Positions 10,470 through 21,693 of a DNA stretch of 64,000 bases are shown here, piece after piece. Source of the DNA: Larix kaempferi (lineage: Eukaryota > Streptophyta > Pinopsida > Pinales > Pinaceae); NCBI GenBank assembly GCA_027924585.1, contig BSBM01000597.1:307001-371000 (forward strand), given 5' to 3'. The notes beneath the pieces are model-generated. The model saw only the letters and a program-made list of their open reading frames with translations. It was not told where the DNA came from and did no database searches. A program made the translations under genes and the position numbers. Position 1 is the first letter of the stretch. The number at the start of each line of letters is the position of its first letter.

Positions 10470-12628
10470 ATGGATACCAATGCCGAAATATTGATTGAGC
10501 TTGCCCAATTGAGGGGCATAAGCGCAGCTTTTAGTGGTGGCGACAGGATTCGCCGTTCACTTGCATCAACCTTGGATGCAATTGTGGACACCATTTCACA
10601 ATCTACAAATGTCCTATATGATATTGCATCTTACAGAGAAAGAAAAAGACAACAATATGCTGATGGACTAGATTACAATGCAGTAAAAAAGTTGAAAATA
10701 TCCAAAGAGCTTATATTTGCATTGTTTAGGGACCCTCGGACGGGGGAAATCCCAAATGCAAGCAGGCCGCATATCTCCATTGAGTGGTGCACGTTTCAAC
10801 CATTTGTTGATAACTGGATGGACAGATGGTACATGGTTTTTGATATGCCACCACACAACAACAGGGAAATTCCCTTATATTTCCTTCGAAAGATGTACGC
10901 AGAGTTTGTGTTGCATAAACACGTTAACTATTTTGACATGTTACAGTTTCAGGGGATCGGTGGGGGGATGCCCCAAAACCGACCCAATGCCAGGCTTCGA
11001 GACCAGGATCGCCCTATCCCTGCACCTCGCAGGCAATTGCCTGGGCCAGATGTCCCACCAGCACATCGCATTATTCTGCAGACACGGGATGCATTTTTGA
11101 GTTTGGCACGGGCAGTTGTTCGCCATGGCAGGATGGTTCAACATATGGGTGAGGAAGGGACATCTGGCCCTGGTGTGGTACATACACCAGCTCGTCACCA
11201 TGCAGGACCATCAGCTAGTGCAGGACCATCAGGACCATCCACTAGTGCAGGACCATCAGGACCATCCACTAGTGCAGGACCATCGACTATTCCCCATCCT
11301 AGTGCTGATCCTCACGAGTGCACATCATGTGGTCGTCCCTGCTATGGTATTGCCTCAGATGTTGCCTTCAGTGGGTTTTTGAGAGAGGTATGTTGATGGT
11401 TAATTGTAATAAATTCTTCATTTATTTTCGTTTTTGTACACATATATATAGTTTGAGCTAATATATTATGTTTGTGAACTTGCAGTTGATGCTTTATGCC
11501 GGCAGTGACACCCCAGAGCCGGATGTTCCAGACTCTACAGGGGGGCATGATGCTACCCATTCGGTAGGCCCATCTTATATACCACCTATTGCCGTATCTC
11601 ACACCGAGGTAAACATTTTAAAATTTCAGTTTTTTAATACTTGTTAATTTGTTAATTTCCACATACTTTACATTTTAGTTCATTAATGCTATATACGGTC
11701 TAATATTTACAATTATTAAACTTGCAGATGGAAGATCCTTCACAGGGGCAAGGTAATGTGGAGGTAGTACCCATGGTCATACCGTCCCCTGAAACGTCTG
11801 GGCTCCAGGTAAACAATTAAAAATGACATTTTTTAAATACATGTTTGTTTGTTGAATCATGCATGTCTAACTACATGAACACTTGCTGACTGTAGGCACC
11901 ATCCGACACATCTGGCCCATTGCCTGGATTTGCATCTCCCTCCAGGCCATTCGTGAACAAGGGTCGTGTGTATGTGAGGCGTTCTACTCCGAGAAAGACT
12001 CCAGCTGCCCACGACCATGGGCTTACTCACACCACGGTAATGTATATCCTTCGATGATATTTGTTGTTTAACTTGAAATCCAATGCATAAATCGTTTTTG
12101 TTAATGTTTGAATTCCATGTTTACTGCAACAGGAACCCGAGTTGTCTGCTGAGAACCTTGCATCGATGGTTGATGCAGCAGTTAGTGCCGCATCTGCAGT
12201 GGTGACTGATCACACACAGGTATGTAACTATTTCAACATTATCTTTACATAGTTTATTATTGTTGGACCTATTGTTTATTCATGCATTTCTAACTATTTC
12301 AACATTTTTTCATTGTAGCCACCACTAGCAGGAGCAGTGCCTGGCCCCCCTGGTTCAACCATCCTGGATGTTCAACCGACGGCTCCATCTGCTACACAAG
12401 CAACGCAATCTCCTTTGTCAGTTGAGGTGAGATGTCCTTCAGTGACCAAGTGTTTCATGCACTTTCCATGCACCAGTTGATAATTGTTGAGATAATGTAT
12501 TAGTGTACATAGTTAGTTGAATTTAACAATTGATATTTAATTTGCAGGATCCAGGGATGCACATTGATCCTAGGGATGTGCCTAGAGGATCAACGTCGGG
12601 AAAGAACAAGAGAAAGCTTGAGTTTTGA
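10470..12628 (+). CDS. Eight-exon gene, 512-aa protein of unknown function
   Basis: Eight exons join cleanly: 10,470-11,387, 11,486-11,608, 11,728-11,808, 11,896-12,036, 12,133-12,219, 12,319-12,426 and 12,548-12,628 are the seven coding exons I can define from the ATG, with an acceptor (ATTGCAG) at 10,461 implying at least one upstream exon. Every donor is GT (GTATGT, GTAAAC, GTAATG, GTGAGA) and every acceptor is AG, introns are about 80-125 bp, and all are phase 0. Exon 1 encodes about 160 residues of a globular region (ERKRQQYADGLDYN, SIEWCTFQPFVDNWMDRWY), then a proline-rich stretch, a repeated GPSTSAGPS tract and CTSCGRPC, a possible small metal-binding motif. The remaining exons encode Pro/Ser/Thr-rich acidic sequence ending in KNKRKLEF, a possible nuclear signal. 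I recognise no family. It lies tail to tail with the transposase-like gene and may be its accessory partner. The frame is intact, so the gene could be functional. Confidence 0.7.
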
Positions 12629-12639
12629 TAGTTTTGGAT

Positions 12640-12910
12640 AGTTTTGGACACATGTGCTTTTGGATACTTTTGTATATATATGTACTTTTCGATACATTCA
12701 GTTTTGGAGACATGTACATTGACTTTATTGTGCATGTACTTTTGGAGACATGTATATTGACTTCATTGGATACATGTACTTTTCGATACTTTTGGATATA
12801 CATGTACTTTTGGAGACATGCACTTTTGGAGACTTTTGGATATACATGTACTTTTGGAGACCTGCACTTTTGGATATATATGTACTTTTGGATACATGTA
12901 CTTGTGTCAT
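12640..12910 (+). repeat. Minisatellite of TACTTTTGGAgACATG type in the 3' flank
   Basis: About 15 imperfect copies of a 14-20-bp unit (ACATGTACTTTTGGAGA and ATATATGTACTTTTGGAT variants) begin 12 bp after the stop codon of the spliced gene. It would fall in the 3' UTR of that gene. Confidence 0.8.
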
Positions 12911-13149
12911 TCTAATGTGTTGATTTGTGTGGATTATCTATTACTCATGAATGCACTATGTCAAAAGAACAAACTATTATATTCAAAGGTTTCAACGAAT
13001 TCACTACATGCATGCACTAATTGGTATCTAATTAAAATTTGTGATTTTGGATGATCATTACAAGTTATGTCAAAGTTCTTGCTCGTGTAATTTAATCAAA
13101 CTAAATGCAATACAATGTTTTCAAGGTTTCAACGAACTCACTCATGCAC
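12911..13149. other. Spacer with a short duplicated motif
   Basis: CAAGGTTTCAACGAACTCACT-like sequence occurs near 12,985 and 13,120, each followed by ATGCATGCAC or CATGCACAC. The spacer may include the decayed C-terminal continuation of the CACTA relic next to it. No gene was seen. Confidence 0.4.
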
Positions 13150-13700
13150 ACCCATTGCCATCAACTACCAATGAAAGTCTAACATTATGAGGTTCTTCTT
13201 AAAAAATGGGTAATATTTCCTTGATGATCGTAAATTGAGAACCATTTGTAGCCAGTCATATAATACCATCTTCACTTATCTTTGTACATGATAATCCATA
13301 TAATGTGCTATGTTTTTTAACCTAAACAATCATCAAAAACCTAGAATTATAGGGATATGACAAAGAACCTTATGGGGCACCTTATATATTAACCTTGTGT
13401 ATACATTAGGATCTTTGTCATACCATTGTTTGAAATGTCATTCAATACCTTCAATTTTATCAACATCAAATTAGTAGACAAAGTGACCCATCTTTCATCT
13501 CTTATATAGGCCTTTGTGTGCCTTATCAATAAGATGTACATCATGAATATTATCATAGGTCTCATACATAGGTGCATCCTCATCCATGCAAACAAAGGTG
13601 TCATGGATCAACCTATTATCCCTTTATTCTCAATAATATTAGTATCATTATCTTCCATAGGATCAAATTCAACTCCATCACCCCCATTATTACTACTCTA
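13150..13700 (-). pseudogene. CACTA (En/Spm) transposase relic, TNP2-like
   Basis: Reading the minus strand from 13,700 downwards gives EFDPMEDNDTN, then DTFVCMDEDAPMYE, IHDVHLIDKAHKGLYK, a LMLIKLKVLNDISNNG segment, HKVLCHIPIILGF, LKNIAHYMDYHVQR and finally SLVVDGNG. This order matches the N-terminal and central part of plant CACTA TNP2 transposases (Transposase_21 family), where an aspartate-rich lead-in, a KxLNxWSN-like segment, the AHYMxWH motif and RLGLASDG occur in sequence. Several stops and frameshifts make it inactive. The C-terminal half is not seen and no CACTA ends were found next to it, so it is a fragment. Confidence 0.65.
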
Positions 13701-13822
13701 AATTACAGCCTTAGGAGTTTTGATCATGTGTTTTTGTCTCTTTAGGAGTTTTGAAATATTATACTCTTTCCAAAATAATATGGAAGTTCAAATATTTAAA
13801 AGTGGCTTAAATTATAAAATGG

Positions 13823-14771
13823 GCGGAAATTCACCAAGTGTCCCTGAACGGCATTTTCATGCGACTTGCAACTCGACATAACTCAGAAACTGGACGTCGG
13901 ACCGACGAACCGTCGACTCCGTTGGTCTCCTAGCGTGCGATTACCTCTAGGGGCCCTCTCCCTCGTCTCCCCATGGCCCAGCGGCTTCATTGTGCATTCA
14001 TTTCGTAAACTAGGGTTTTGCTCAGTGTAATTGCATGCAATCTCGCATTGGTGGGTCAACTCTGCAAAAACCTCCCCCGAGCCAGTGTTGGTTGTGTTCC
14101 CACGTCGGCATTGCCCACACACACTTGCGGGAGTCAACGGCACGCAATCTTCCTGCTCCGTTTGCTTTTTGGCTCCCGGACGGAAATTCACCAAGTGTCC
14201 CTGAACGACATTTTCATGCGACTTGCAACTCGACATAACTCGGAAACCGGACGTCGGACCGACGAACCGTCGACTCCGTTGGTCTCCTGGCGTGCGATTA
14301 CCTCTAGGGGGGCCTCTCCCTCGTCTCCCCATTGCCCAGTGGATTCATTGTGCATTCATTTCGTAAACTAGGGTTTTGCTCAGTGTAATTGCATGCAATC
14401 TCGCATTGGTGGGTCAACTCTGCAAAAACCTCGCCCGAGCCAGTGTTGGTAGTGTTCCCACGTCGGCATTTCCCACACACACTTGCGGGAGTCAACGGCA
14501 CGCAATCTTCCTGCTCCGTTTGCTTTTTGGCTCCCGGACGGAAATTCACCAAGTGTCCCTGAACGGCATTTTCATGCGACTTGCAACTCGACATAACTCG
14601 GAAACCGGACGTCGTACCGACGAACCGTCGACTCCGTTGGTATCCTGGCGTGCGATTACCTCTAGGGGGCCCTCTCCCTCGTCTCCCCATGGCCCAGTGG
14701 CTTCATTGTGCATTCATTTCGTAAACTAGGGTTTTGCTCAGTGTAATTGCATGCAATCTCGCATTGGTGGG
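13823..14771 (+). repeat. Satellite block 1: ~358-bp tandem monomers
   Basis: GGAAATTCACCAAGTG recurs at 13,825, 14,182 and 14,540, giving 357-358-bp spacing, and the monomers are very similar to each other. Each contains GTGTCCCTGAACG, GACGAACCGTCGACTCC, CCCTCGTCTCCCCA and AAACTAGGGTTTTGCTCA. The block is GC-rich relative to its surroundings. Long frames on both strands are by-products of the repeat, not genes: they recur identically in each monomer and share no domain. Confidence 0.9.
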
Positions 14772-15233
14772 TTAAACTTGCTCACCTTGCAAACATCATC
14801 CATCAAACAGAAATGTGATGGAGTTGAAATCAATGGATTGCTTGTCACAATAGGCATTCATAAGTTTGCGTAATTGCATACTCCTCTTAATCCCTAAAAA
14901 ATACTTCATTCCCATCCTGCAGATCCCAAACAATGTCAAAGGTAAGAAGGATTTCCATATAATCCAAATATATGTTTTTTTTCAAATATATTTTACATGG
15001 AAACATAGCAAAATGGAATCTAATATTTCGTTTGCATTAGGAAGAAAAGATTGGCAAGGCCAACATTGGCTTCCTTTTGGATAAATATCTCCATTTATAA
15101 TTCCATAGATTTATACAGTTGTCTTAATCCTAACTGTATACATTGCATGAGAATAAACACCATCAATCTCATTTTTGATACTTGGTTGTCATGTTAATGC
15201 AAATGTAAATGTAAAGGTTGCCTTTACAGGACT

Positions 15234-15999
15234 TTTGAAACTGAGTGTGGGAAAGGGGATCATGATCGAGATGTTGTGTGCATAAAAATTACATTCTGCA
15301 GGTAAAAATGGAAGTTTACGAGAAATTCTCTCATTAGTTACACAAAATCTATTGTTGAATGGTGTTCTTCAATAATTGTAGATGGAACAAGAAGACGAGA
15401 AGAGGACTCAATAAGGAAAGGACATGTGCAAAGATATTTTTGGGAGGTGGTTGATGTAGATCAATCACATAGAATAATGCATGGAATTTGTGGATTTCAT
15501 TTAGTTTGAAACTCAAACAATGTTATAGTAGAAATATGGACAAGAAAATTCTATCACTCCCCATTATTCTAGGTATAAATATTGAATTATCCTAGTTGGA
15601 TGAGGACTAATCAACCATTTCACCACATTATGATCATGTCTCAAATCTTGTACAACCAAGTTTAGGGAATATGAGATTAAATCTTATCAACTAGCATGAA
15701 TACATTACATTTTGTCTATTTAGTGGACTCACACGTTGGACTCAGTTTGATGGTTATTAAAAGATAATATCTAACACTGGATGACCAAACATGGAAGAAG
15801 GTTGGTTATGTATTTCAAGATTAGACTAGGTGAATCTATATACCACTTTACAAACTTAGTTTTCGATACAAACCTCAAACTACAAACAATGCCAAGGAAG
15901 CACCCATCAAAGGTATGATACTTCAAGCCTCATTGTGAACATGAAAAGTTAATGGAGATCATTAGTAATAGACATGATCCAAATGGTCTACTTAAATGA
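15234..15999 (+). pseudogene. Decayed paralogue of the transposase-like gene
   Basis: One frame from 15,234 gives FETECGKGDHD, then after a stop TKSIVEWCSS, SIRKGHVQRYFWEVVDV, GICGFHLV and VEIWTRK. These align in order with FETGHGKGEHD, AQSIVRWCMS, STRKRHVERFFWEVVDI, GTRGFHSV and FEIWTRK of the minus-strand gene at 18.1-20.0 kb. A second piece from about 15,785 gives WKKVGYVFQD, then YHFTNLVFDTNL, QTMPRKHPSKV and LMEIISNRHDPNGLLK before TGA at 15,997. At least four in-frame stops and several frameshifts mark it as dead. Divergence from the other copy is large, so the two are old relatives, not a recent duplication. The catalytic N-terminal part is missing. Confidence 0.7.
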
Positions 16000-16548
16000 C
16001 CATAGGTAAGTAGATAAGTAAGATTGCCTAACATGGTCACTCTTGTGTTATATTCCAAGGTATATGGGTTGTTTGTTATTTTTGTTAATTTTTCAATTCA
16101 TTTATGTAGATTACTCATATTAAATTGTTCATAATGAGTTAGTCTAATAATGGTGTCCTTGTATGTGTCTAGATTATCCAAAGAATCATAAGCACATGAA
16201 ATCCCATCAATAAGAACAATGGTCTTTTTCAACACCACCAAAGAAAAAATCAGAAAAATGAAATGACCTACTTCAAAAATTATTTTATTACTTATTGTGC
16301 ATGGTCCATCAAACAAAAGGTAAACAAACACAATTATATGGCCTACAATGTAGGTCTTTTGATGCTCTATTTCACAAGGTTTTAACAAACACACTTGTTG
16401 TGATCATCATTAAAGTCTACAATTTCTTTCAATGAATGTGCCAAATTGACCTAACAACATAGGAAATTGAAAACCACATCCATTGAAAGGAATAATTCAG
16501 TTTTTTTTGTCATGAATTAATTTACTATCATGGATTTATGGCTCCCGG
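16000..16548. other. AT-rich non-coding part of the insertion
   Basis: Nothing recognisable. A minus-strand reading frame at 16,098-16,394 is hydrophobic and low-complexity and has no coding support. Confidence 0.4.
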
Positions 16549-17685
16549 CAGTGTTCCCACGTCGGCATTTCCCACACACACTTGCAGGAGCCAACGGCAC
16601 GCAATCTTCCTGCTTCGTTTGCTTTTTGGCTCCCGGACGGAAATTCACCAAGTGTCCCTGAACGGCATTTTCATGCGACTTGCAACTCGACATAACTCGG
16701 AAACCGGACGTCGGACCGACGAACCGTCGACTCCATTGGTCTCCTGGCGTGGGATTACCTCTAGGGGGCCCTCTCCCTCGTCTCCCCATGGCCCAGTGGC
16801 TTCATTGTGCATTCATTTCGTAAACTAGGGTTTTGCTCAGTGTGGGAGTGTGCAATTTTTGCACACAGGGGTCAACTTTGGAAAATCATCCACCGGGCAA
16901 GTATGGCTAGTGTTCCTAGCCCGAACCTGTCTAGACACACCTGCAGGACTCCCCGGAACCCGGTTTTGTTGCATGGTTGGAGTTCTATGCCCCCGGTAGG
17001 TATCCAGCAGGTGTCCCTGAAGGCCTTCTGGTAGTGAGATGGGACGAGCCATAGAATGAAGACCGTGGCTCGGATCGACAAACCGTCGACTCCGTTGGAT
17101 TCAGCACACTGGGATAGTGCCAAGGGTGCCCCTCCCCTCCTACCCGGTGGCCCATGTGTCACCTTGAAGGTCCATCTTGGAAACTAGGGTTTTGCTCAGT
17201 GTGGGAGTGTGCAATTTTTGCACACGGGGGTCAACTTTGGAAAATCATCGACCGGGCAAGTATGGCTAGTGTTCCTAGCCCGAACCTGTCTAGACACACC
17301 TGCAGGTCTCCCCGGAACCTGGTTTTGTTGCATGGTTGGAGTTCTATGCCCCCGGTAGGTATCCAGCAGGTGTCCCTGAAGGCCTTCTGGTAGTGAGACG
17401 GGACGAGCCATAGAATGAAGACCGTGGATCGGATCGACGAACCGTCGACTCCGTTGGATTCAGCACACCGGGATAGTGCCAGGGGTGCCCCTCCCCTCCT
17501 ACCCGGTGGCCCATGTGTCACCTTGCAGGTCCATCTTGGAAACTAGGGTTTTGCTCAGTGTGGGAGTGTGCAATTTTTGCACACGGGGGTCAACTTTGGG
17601 AAATCATCCACCGGGCAGGTATGGCTAGTGTTCCTAACCCAAACCTGCCTAGACACTTTGGAAACTAGGGTTTTGCAGGTCCATG
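16549..17685 (+). repeat. Satellite block 2: two diverged ~359-bp monomer types
   Basis: The first monomer (to about 16,825) is of block 1 type. From there a second type begins: ACTAGGGTTTTGC recurs at 16,824, 17,183 and 17,542 (359-bp spacing), with a truncated unit ending at 17,664. The second type has GTGTGGGAGTGTGCAATTTT, CCCCGGTAGGTATCCAGCAG and GGTGTCCCTGAAGGCC in place of the block 1 sequences, but keeps TAGGGTTTTGCTCAGTGT, GTGTCCCTGAA and ACCGTCGACTCCGTTGG at the same positions. The change of type inside one array shows shared ancestry. Confidence 0.88.
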
Positions 17686-17745
17686 ATGATGATGATGGTG
17701 ATGATGAAGAAGATGTTGATGATGATGGCTTGGTCTAAGGTGGTG
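17686..17745 (+). repeat. Short GAT-rich acidic-coding stretch
   Basis: Directly after the truncated satellite monomer (TTTTGCAGGTCC) the sequence reads as a frame encoding an Asp/Glu run that ends GLV and a stop. It resembles the large GAT array at 20.2-21.8 kb on the same strand. It may be an acidic C-terminal exon remnant or a microsatellite. Confidence 0.4.
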
Positions 17746-18129
17746 CTCTCAACTAGCTAATTCATTATGAAATATTTAACAAAACATGAATTAAATTTAA
17801 TATAAGTGTATTGTTTAATATAGTGAGCATGAATTGAATTAATTTTGTTGGGTGAAACCAATAACCAACATGATGAACATAATATAATTTTAGGGTTTAC
17901 TGATCATATGTAAAAAATGGCATATTCATAAACTTGACATACAAGAGAACTTTTGGCATATTTATAAACAACGTAAACGTAAATTTGGCATATCAAGAAC
18001 GCAAAATTGACATATTCATATGAAACATACATGTGAAAATTGAGCATATATCAATATTCAATTACAAATAGTATAAATAGTATAGTATTAAAAGTATGTA
18101 ACGTACCTCATCATGCTAGATCCTACCTA

Positions 18130-20021
18130 TTACCATACAACCAAGCCCTCCGGATCATCTCTTATACTGATGGTCTCCATTAGTCTCTCGTGCTCTGTAT
18201 CCGGTAAGAAGTAGCGTACCTTCGATGTATTTCGACTAGGCATTGTTCGTACCTGAAGGTTTGTGCCAATGATTAAGTTGGTAAAGTGATACACACTTGC
18301 ACCTAGTTTGTAATCCCTGTAAACCTATCCACCCTTCTTTCTTCCATTGTTGTCCCGTGTCAAGTATTCACCTTTAACAACCATAGACCCAGTTGGAAAG
18401 TGGTTGTTTTCATCGTCAGTCATGGACACAATGAGGGTTTGCTTTCCATCTATACAGCGTGCCAACCAGTATTCATCACCCCATTGAGTATCTTTTGAGG
18501 CAACCACTGCGTATATGTGCCCTGCATTATATGATTGTAGGTATATGATCAAAATATTTTTCGTGCGATACAAGGCCATTAATGTGCATTTGAAGACTAC
18601 GTAAACAAACAAAAAATGTTAAGGAAATGCATCATACCGGGTTGTACAAGGTCTGAGACATGATCAAAATCTGCAGAAATAGATGATTGGTCTTCTTCCA
18701 ACGGAGTTAACTCAACAATTGCACGCTGATCAAGTGGAAGTGATATGCGATCCCATCCATCAACCCAATCCAATGATTCACACCCATCCCAGTCACCATC
18801 ACAACAAGGAGGGCAAAAACAAGCAAGTTTTCTGGTCCAAATTTCAAATACTGGGTTATCAGAGCTTCGAACCGAATGAAAGCCACGAGTCCCAGGCACA
18901 GTCTTGCATTCCCATGCATGTAAACGATATATGTCTACCACCTCCCAAAAAAATCTCTCCACATGTCTCTTTCTTGTGGATTCTACTTGCATAGTTGATT
19001 CCTCTCCCATTACTGACATGCACCACCTGACTATAGATTGAGCATTTAGAATAGTAGATTCTGTAGATACTTTCAATTCCTCTCTTCGTAGGGCTGTTTT
19101 GACACATGCTCCGGCTCCATCATGCTCTCCTTTACCATGCCCAGTCTCAAAATAGTTCCACATATGTGGCACTTTGTAGTTTTTATGCAATGAACACAAC
19201 CACTGAAATATGCGTGCATTTTTGAACTGACCAGCACACCCATCAGACCAAATCCAGTGTCGGTCCATCTGTATGTTCCTTCCCTTCAAGTGATCATAGA
19301 ACATGATGAAGCAATGACGTACATAGTGGAAGTCGTGGCACCTATCATCACTTATGTAGAAGTGATATTCCTTCAGAATTTCTCTTTGCTCTTCAGTGCT
19401 ATTTGGGCCATGCCTATATGTGATATGGACCATCAAGGAAACCTGCTCAGAGTGATAATACTGACTTTGGATCTCATTTTGAGGTTGCAGAGTGTAGTTC
19501 TCGGCAAAATCAACAACTGAAAGTATAGTACCAAGGGGAAATGTATCTCTGCATATTCTAAACTTCTCATCCTGCCATCGTGCCACGTGGACATGCTGAA
19601 CATATTGATGTGTCTTTTCAATAAATTCCTTGATGAAGTCACTAACTTGTACCTGGTGACACAAAATGATCTCAATGTCAGTTTTTTGTTGTAAGTAAGG
19701 ATTGAAATGTAACCGTTACAACATAATTTTATAGATATAAATGCATACCTGAGATGTCACCAATTGTATTTTTTTGCTTTCTTTCCCTGGGACTATTTCA
19801 TAGTTGATATATTTGAAACTTTTCATGTCTGTAACCATTTTCCCAAATTCACTGTCTCCATTCTCGTGCATACATTGGCTCAATAATGCCATTCCAGCAC
19901 AGTTGGAGCATGTTCCATCCAAACAAGATTTTGCATAGTATGTTTGCCCCTCGGGCCTATTGCACATGATGCTATGAATGAATTCTCTTGATGAAGTCGG
20001 TGGTATTGTCATGGAGCAATC
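18130..20021 (-). pseudogene. Transposase-like gene, three exons, one internal stop
   Basis: Exons 20,021-19,749, 19,652-18,638 and 18,521-18,130 splice through GT-AG introns (GTATGC...CACCAG phase 0; GTATGA...TGCAG phase 1) into a single 560-codon frame. Residues 1-91 hold a Cys-rich segment (CLDGTCSNCAGM). The central exon has DFAENY at about 139, WSDGCAGQFKN at about 226 and GHGKGEHDGAG at about 262, spaced like catalytic acidic motifs of an RNase H-fold transposase. This signature, as I recall, occurs in uncharacterised animal and plant proteins believed to be transposon-derived. The third exon (YWLARCIDGKQTL, TDDENNHFPTGSMVV, VYHFTNLI) may be a small beta-barrel reader or binding domain. 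A TAG at 18,325-18,327 interrupts it; the frame then continues 64 codons to TAA at 18,130. A tyrosine occupies that position in the paralogue at 15.2-16.0 kb. Upstream exons are not identified, so the N-terminus is incomplete. Confidence 0.65.
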
Positions 20022-20150
20022 CTGCACAATGTTAGTATGCAACACACGACGAATGTACAAAAATGTTTCATAGTAATATTCATATTCTACATGGTATCTA
20101 CAACAACAAGTGTTACGAAGAGTATTTATTCTAACATACCATGGCTTACA

Positions 20151-20232
20151 TTTCTCAAAAGATCTTTGCCCCAAGTTCAATTGTCTATGCTCAATCTTAA
20201 ATTTCTCAAAAGATCTTTGCCCCAAGTTCAAT
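20151..20232. repeat. Tandem duplication, 51-bp offset
   Basis: TTTCTCAAAAGATCTTTGCC followed by CCAAGTTCAAT occurs at 20,151 and again at 20,202. The duplication lies in the presumed intron or 5' flank of the minus-strand gene, immediately before the GAT array. Confidence 0.8.
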
Positions 20233-20233
20233 A

Positions 20234-20479
20234 TGGCGATGATGATGAAGATGTTGACGATGATGGTGATGGTGATGTTTAGATGATGATGATGATGATG
20301 TTCAGAAGATCATGATGGTGATGATGGTGATGATGATGGAGAAAATGACGATGATGGATATGTTGATGAGGAACCTGCAGATGCCAATGATGACGATGAT
20401 GGAGATGTTGATGAGGAACCTACAGATGCCAATGATGATGGTGATGACGATGAAGATGTTGATGATGATGGTGTTGGTA

Positions 20480-20511
<32 letters not shown>

Positions 20512-20558
20512 GATGAAGATGATGGTGACATGATGGAGATGTTGATCTGATGAGGAAT

Positions 20559-20589
<31 letters not shown>

Positions 20590-20781
20590 AGATGTTGATG
20601 ACGATGATGATGGTGATGAAGATGATGATGATGAAGAAGATGACGATGATGATGGTGATGAAGATGATGATGATTCAGAAGATGACGATGATGGAGATGT
20701 GTTGATGGGGAACCTAGAGATGACAATGATGATGAAGATGGTGATGGTGATGACGATGAAGATTTTGATGATGATGCTGAT

Positions 20782-20812
<31 letters not shown>

Positions 20813-21358
20813 ATGATGTTGACGATGATGGTGATGGTGATGTTCAGATGGTGATGATGATGATGATGATGATGATGGAGATGTTGATGAGGAAGGGGGA
20901 GATGACAATGATGATGAAGATGTTTATGGTCATGAAGATGACGATGATGGTGATGGTGATGATGATGGTGATGATGGAGATGATGGAGATGATGGAGATG
21001 GCGATTAAGATGATGATGATGATGATGATGGTGAAGATGATGATGATGGAGATGTTGACATGATGACGATGAAGATGATGATTATGGTGATGATGATGAA
21101 GATGTTGATGCTGATGATGATGCTGATGAAGATGATGATGATGGAGAAGATGATAATGATGGAGATGTTGATGAGGAACCTACAAATGCCAATGATGATG
21201 ATGATGATGGTGATGACAATGAAGATGTTGATGATGATGGTGATGGTAATGATGATGAAGATGATGATGATGATGGTGATGGTGATGGTGATGTTTAGAT
21301 GATGATGAAGAAGATGATGGTGACATGATGGATATGTTGATCTGATTCAAGGAAGATG

Positions 21359-21389
<31 letters not shown>

Positions 21390-21662
21390 AGATGTTGATG
21401 ATGATGATGATGGTGATGAAGATGATGATGATGAAGAAGATGATGATGATGGAGATGTTGATGTTGATGGGGAACCTAGAGATGACAATGATGATGAATA
21501 TGGTGATGGTGATGGTGATGGTGATGACGATGAAGATTTTGATGATGATGGTGATGGTGATGATGATGAAGATGTTGATGATGATGGTGATGGTGATGTT
21601 TAGATGATGATCATGATGATGATAATGATGATGGAGATGTTGATTTGATGAGGAATATGATG

Positions 21663-21693
<31 letters not shown>

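Larger units (their letters stand above)
14772..16548. mobile_element. 1.78-kb insertion interrupting the satellite array
   Basis: Satellite block 1 stops after CGCATTGGTGGGT at about 14,771 and block 2 resumes at AGTGTTCCCACGTCGG at about 16,553. In an intact monomer these two points are only about 37 bp apart. The intervening DNA is therefore an insertion, with a small loss of satellite, into what was one array. It contains the decayed transposase-like copy. No clear terminal repeats or target-site duplication were found, so the mechanism is open. Confidence 0.55.

Noticed and set aside
13883-14729. Long reading frames on both strands (117-149 aa) with high GC
   Set aside because: They recur unchanged in each ~358-bp satellite monomer, on both strands, with no domain or splice signals. 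They are by-products of the satellite.
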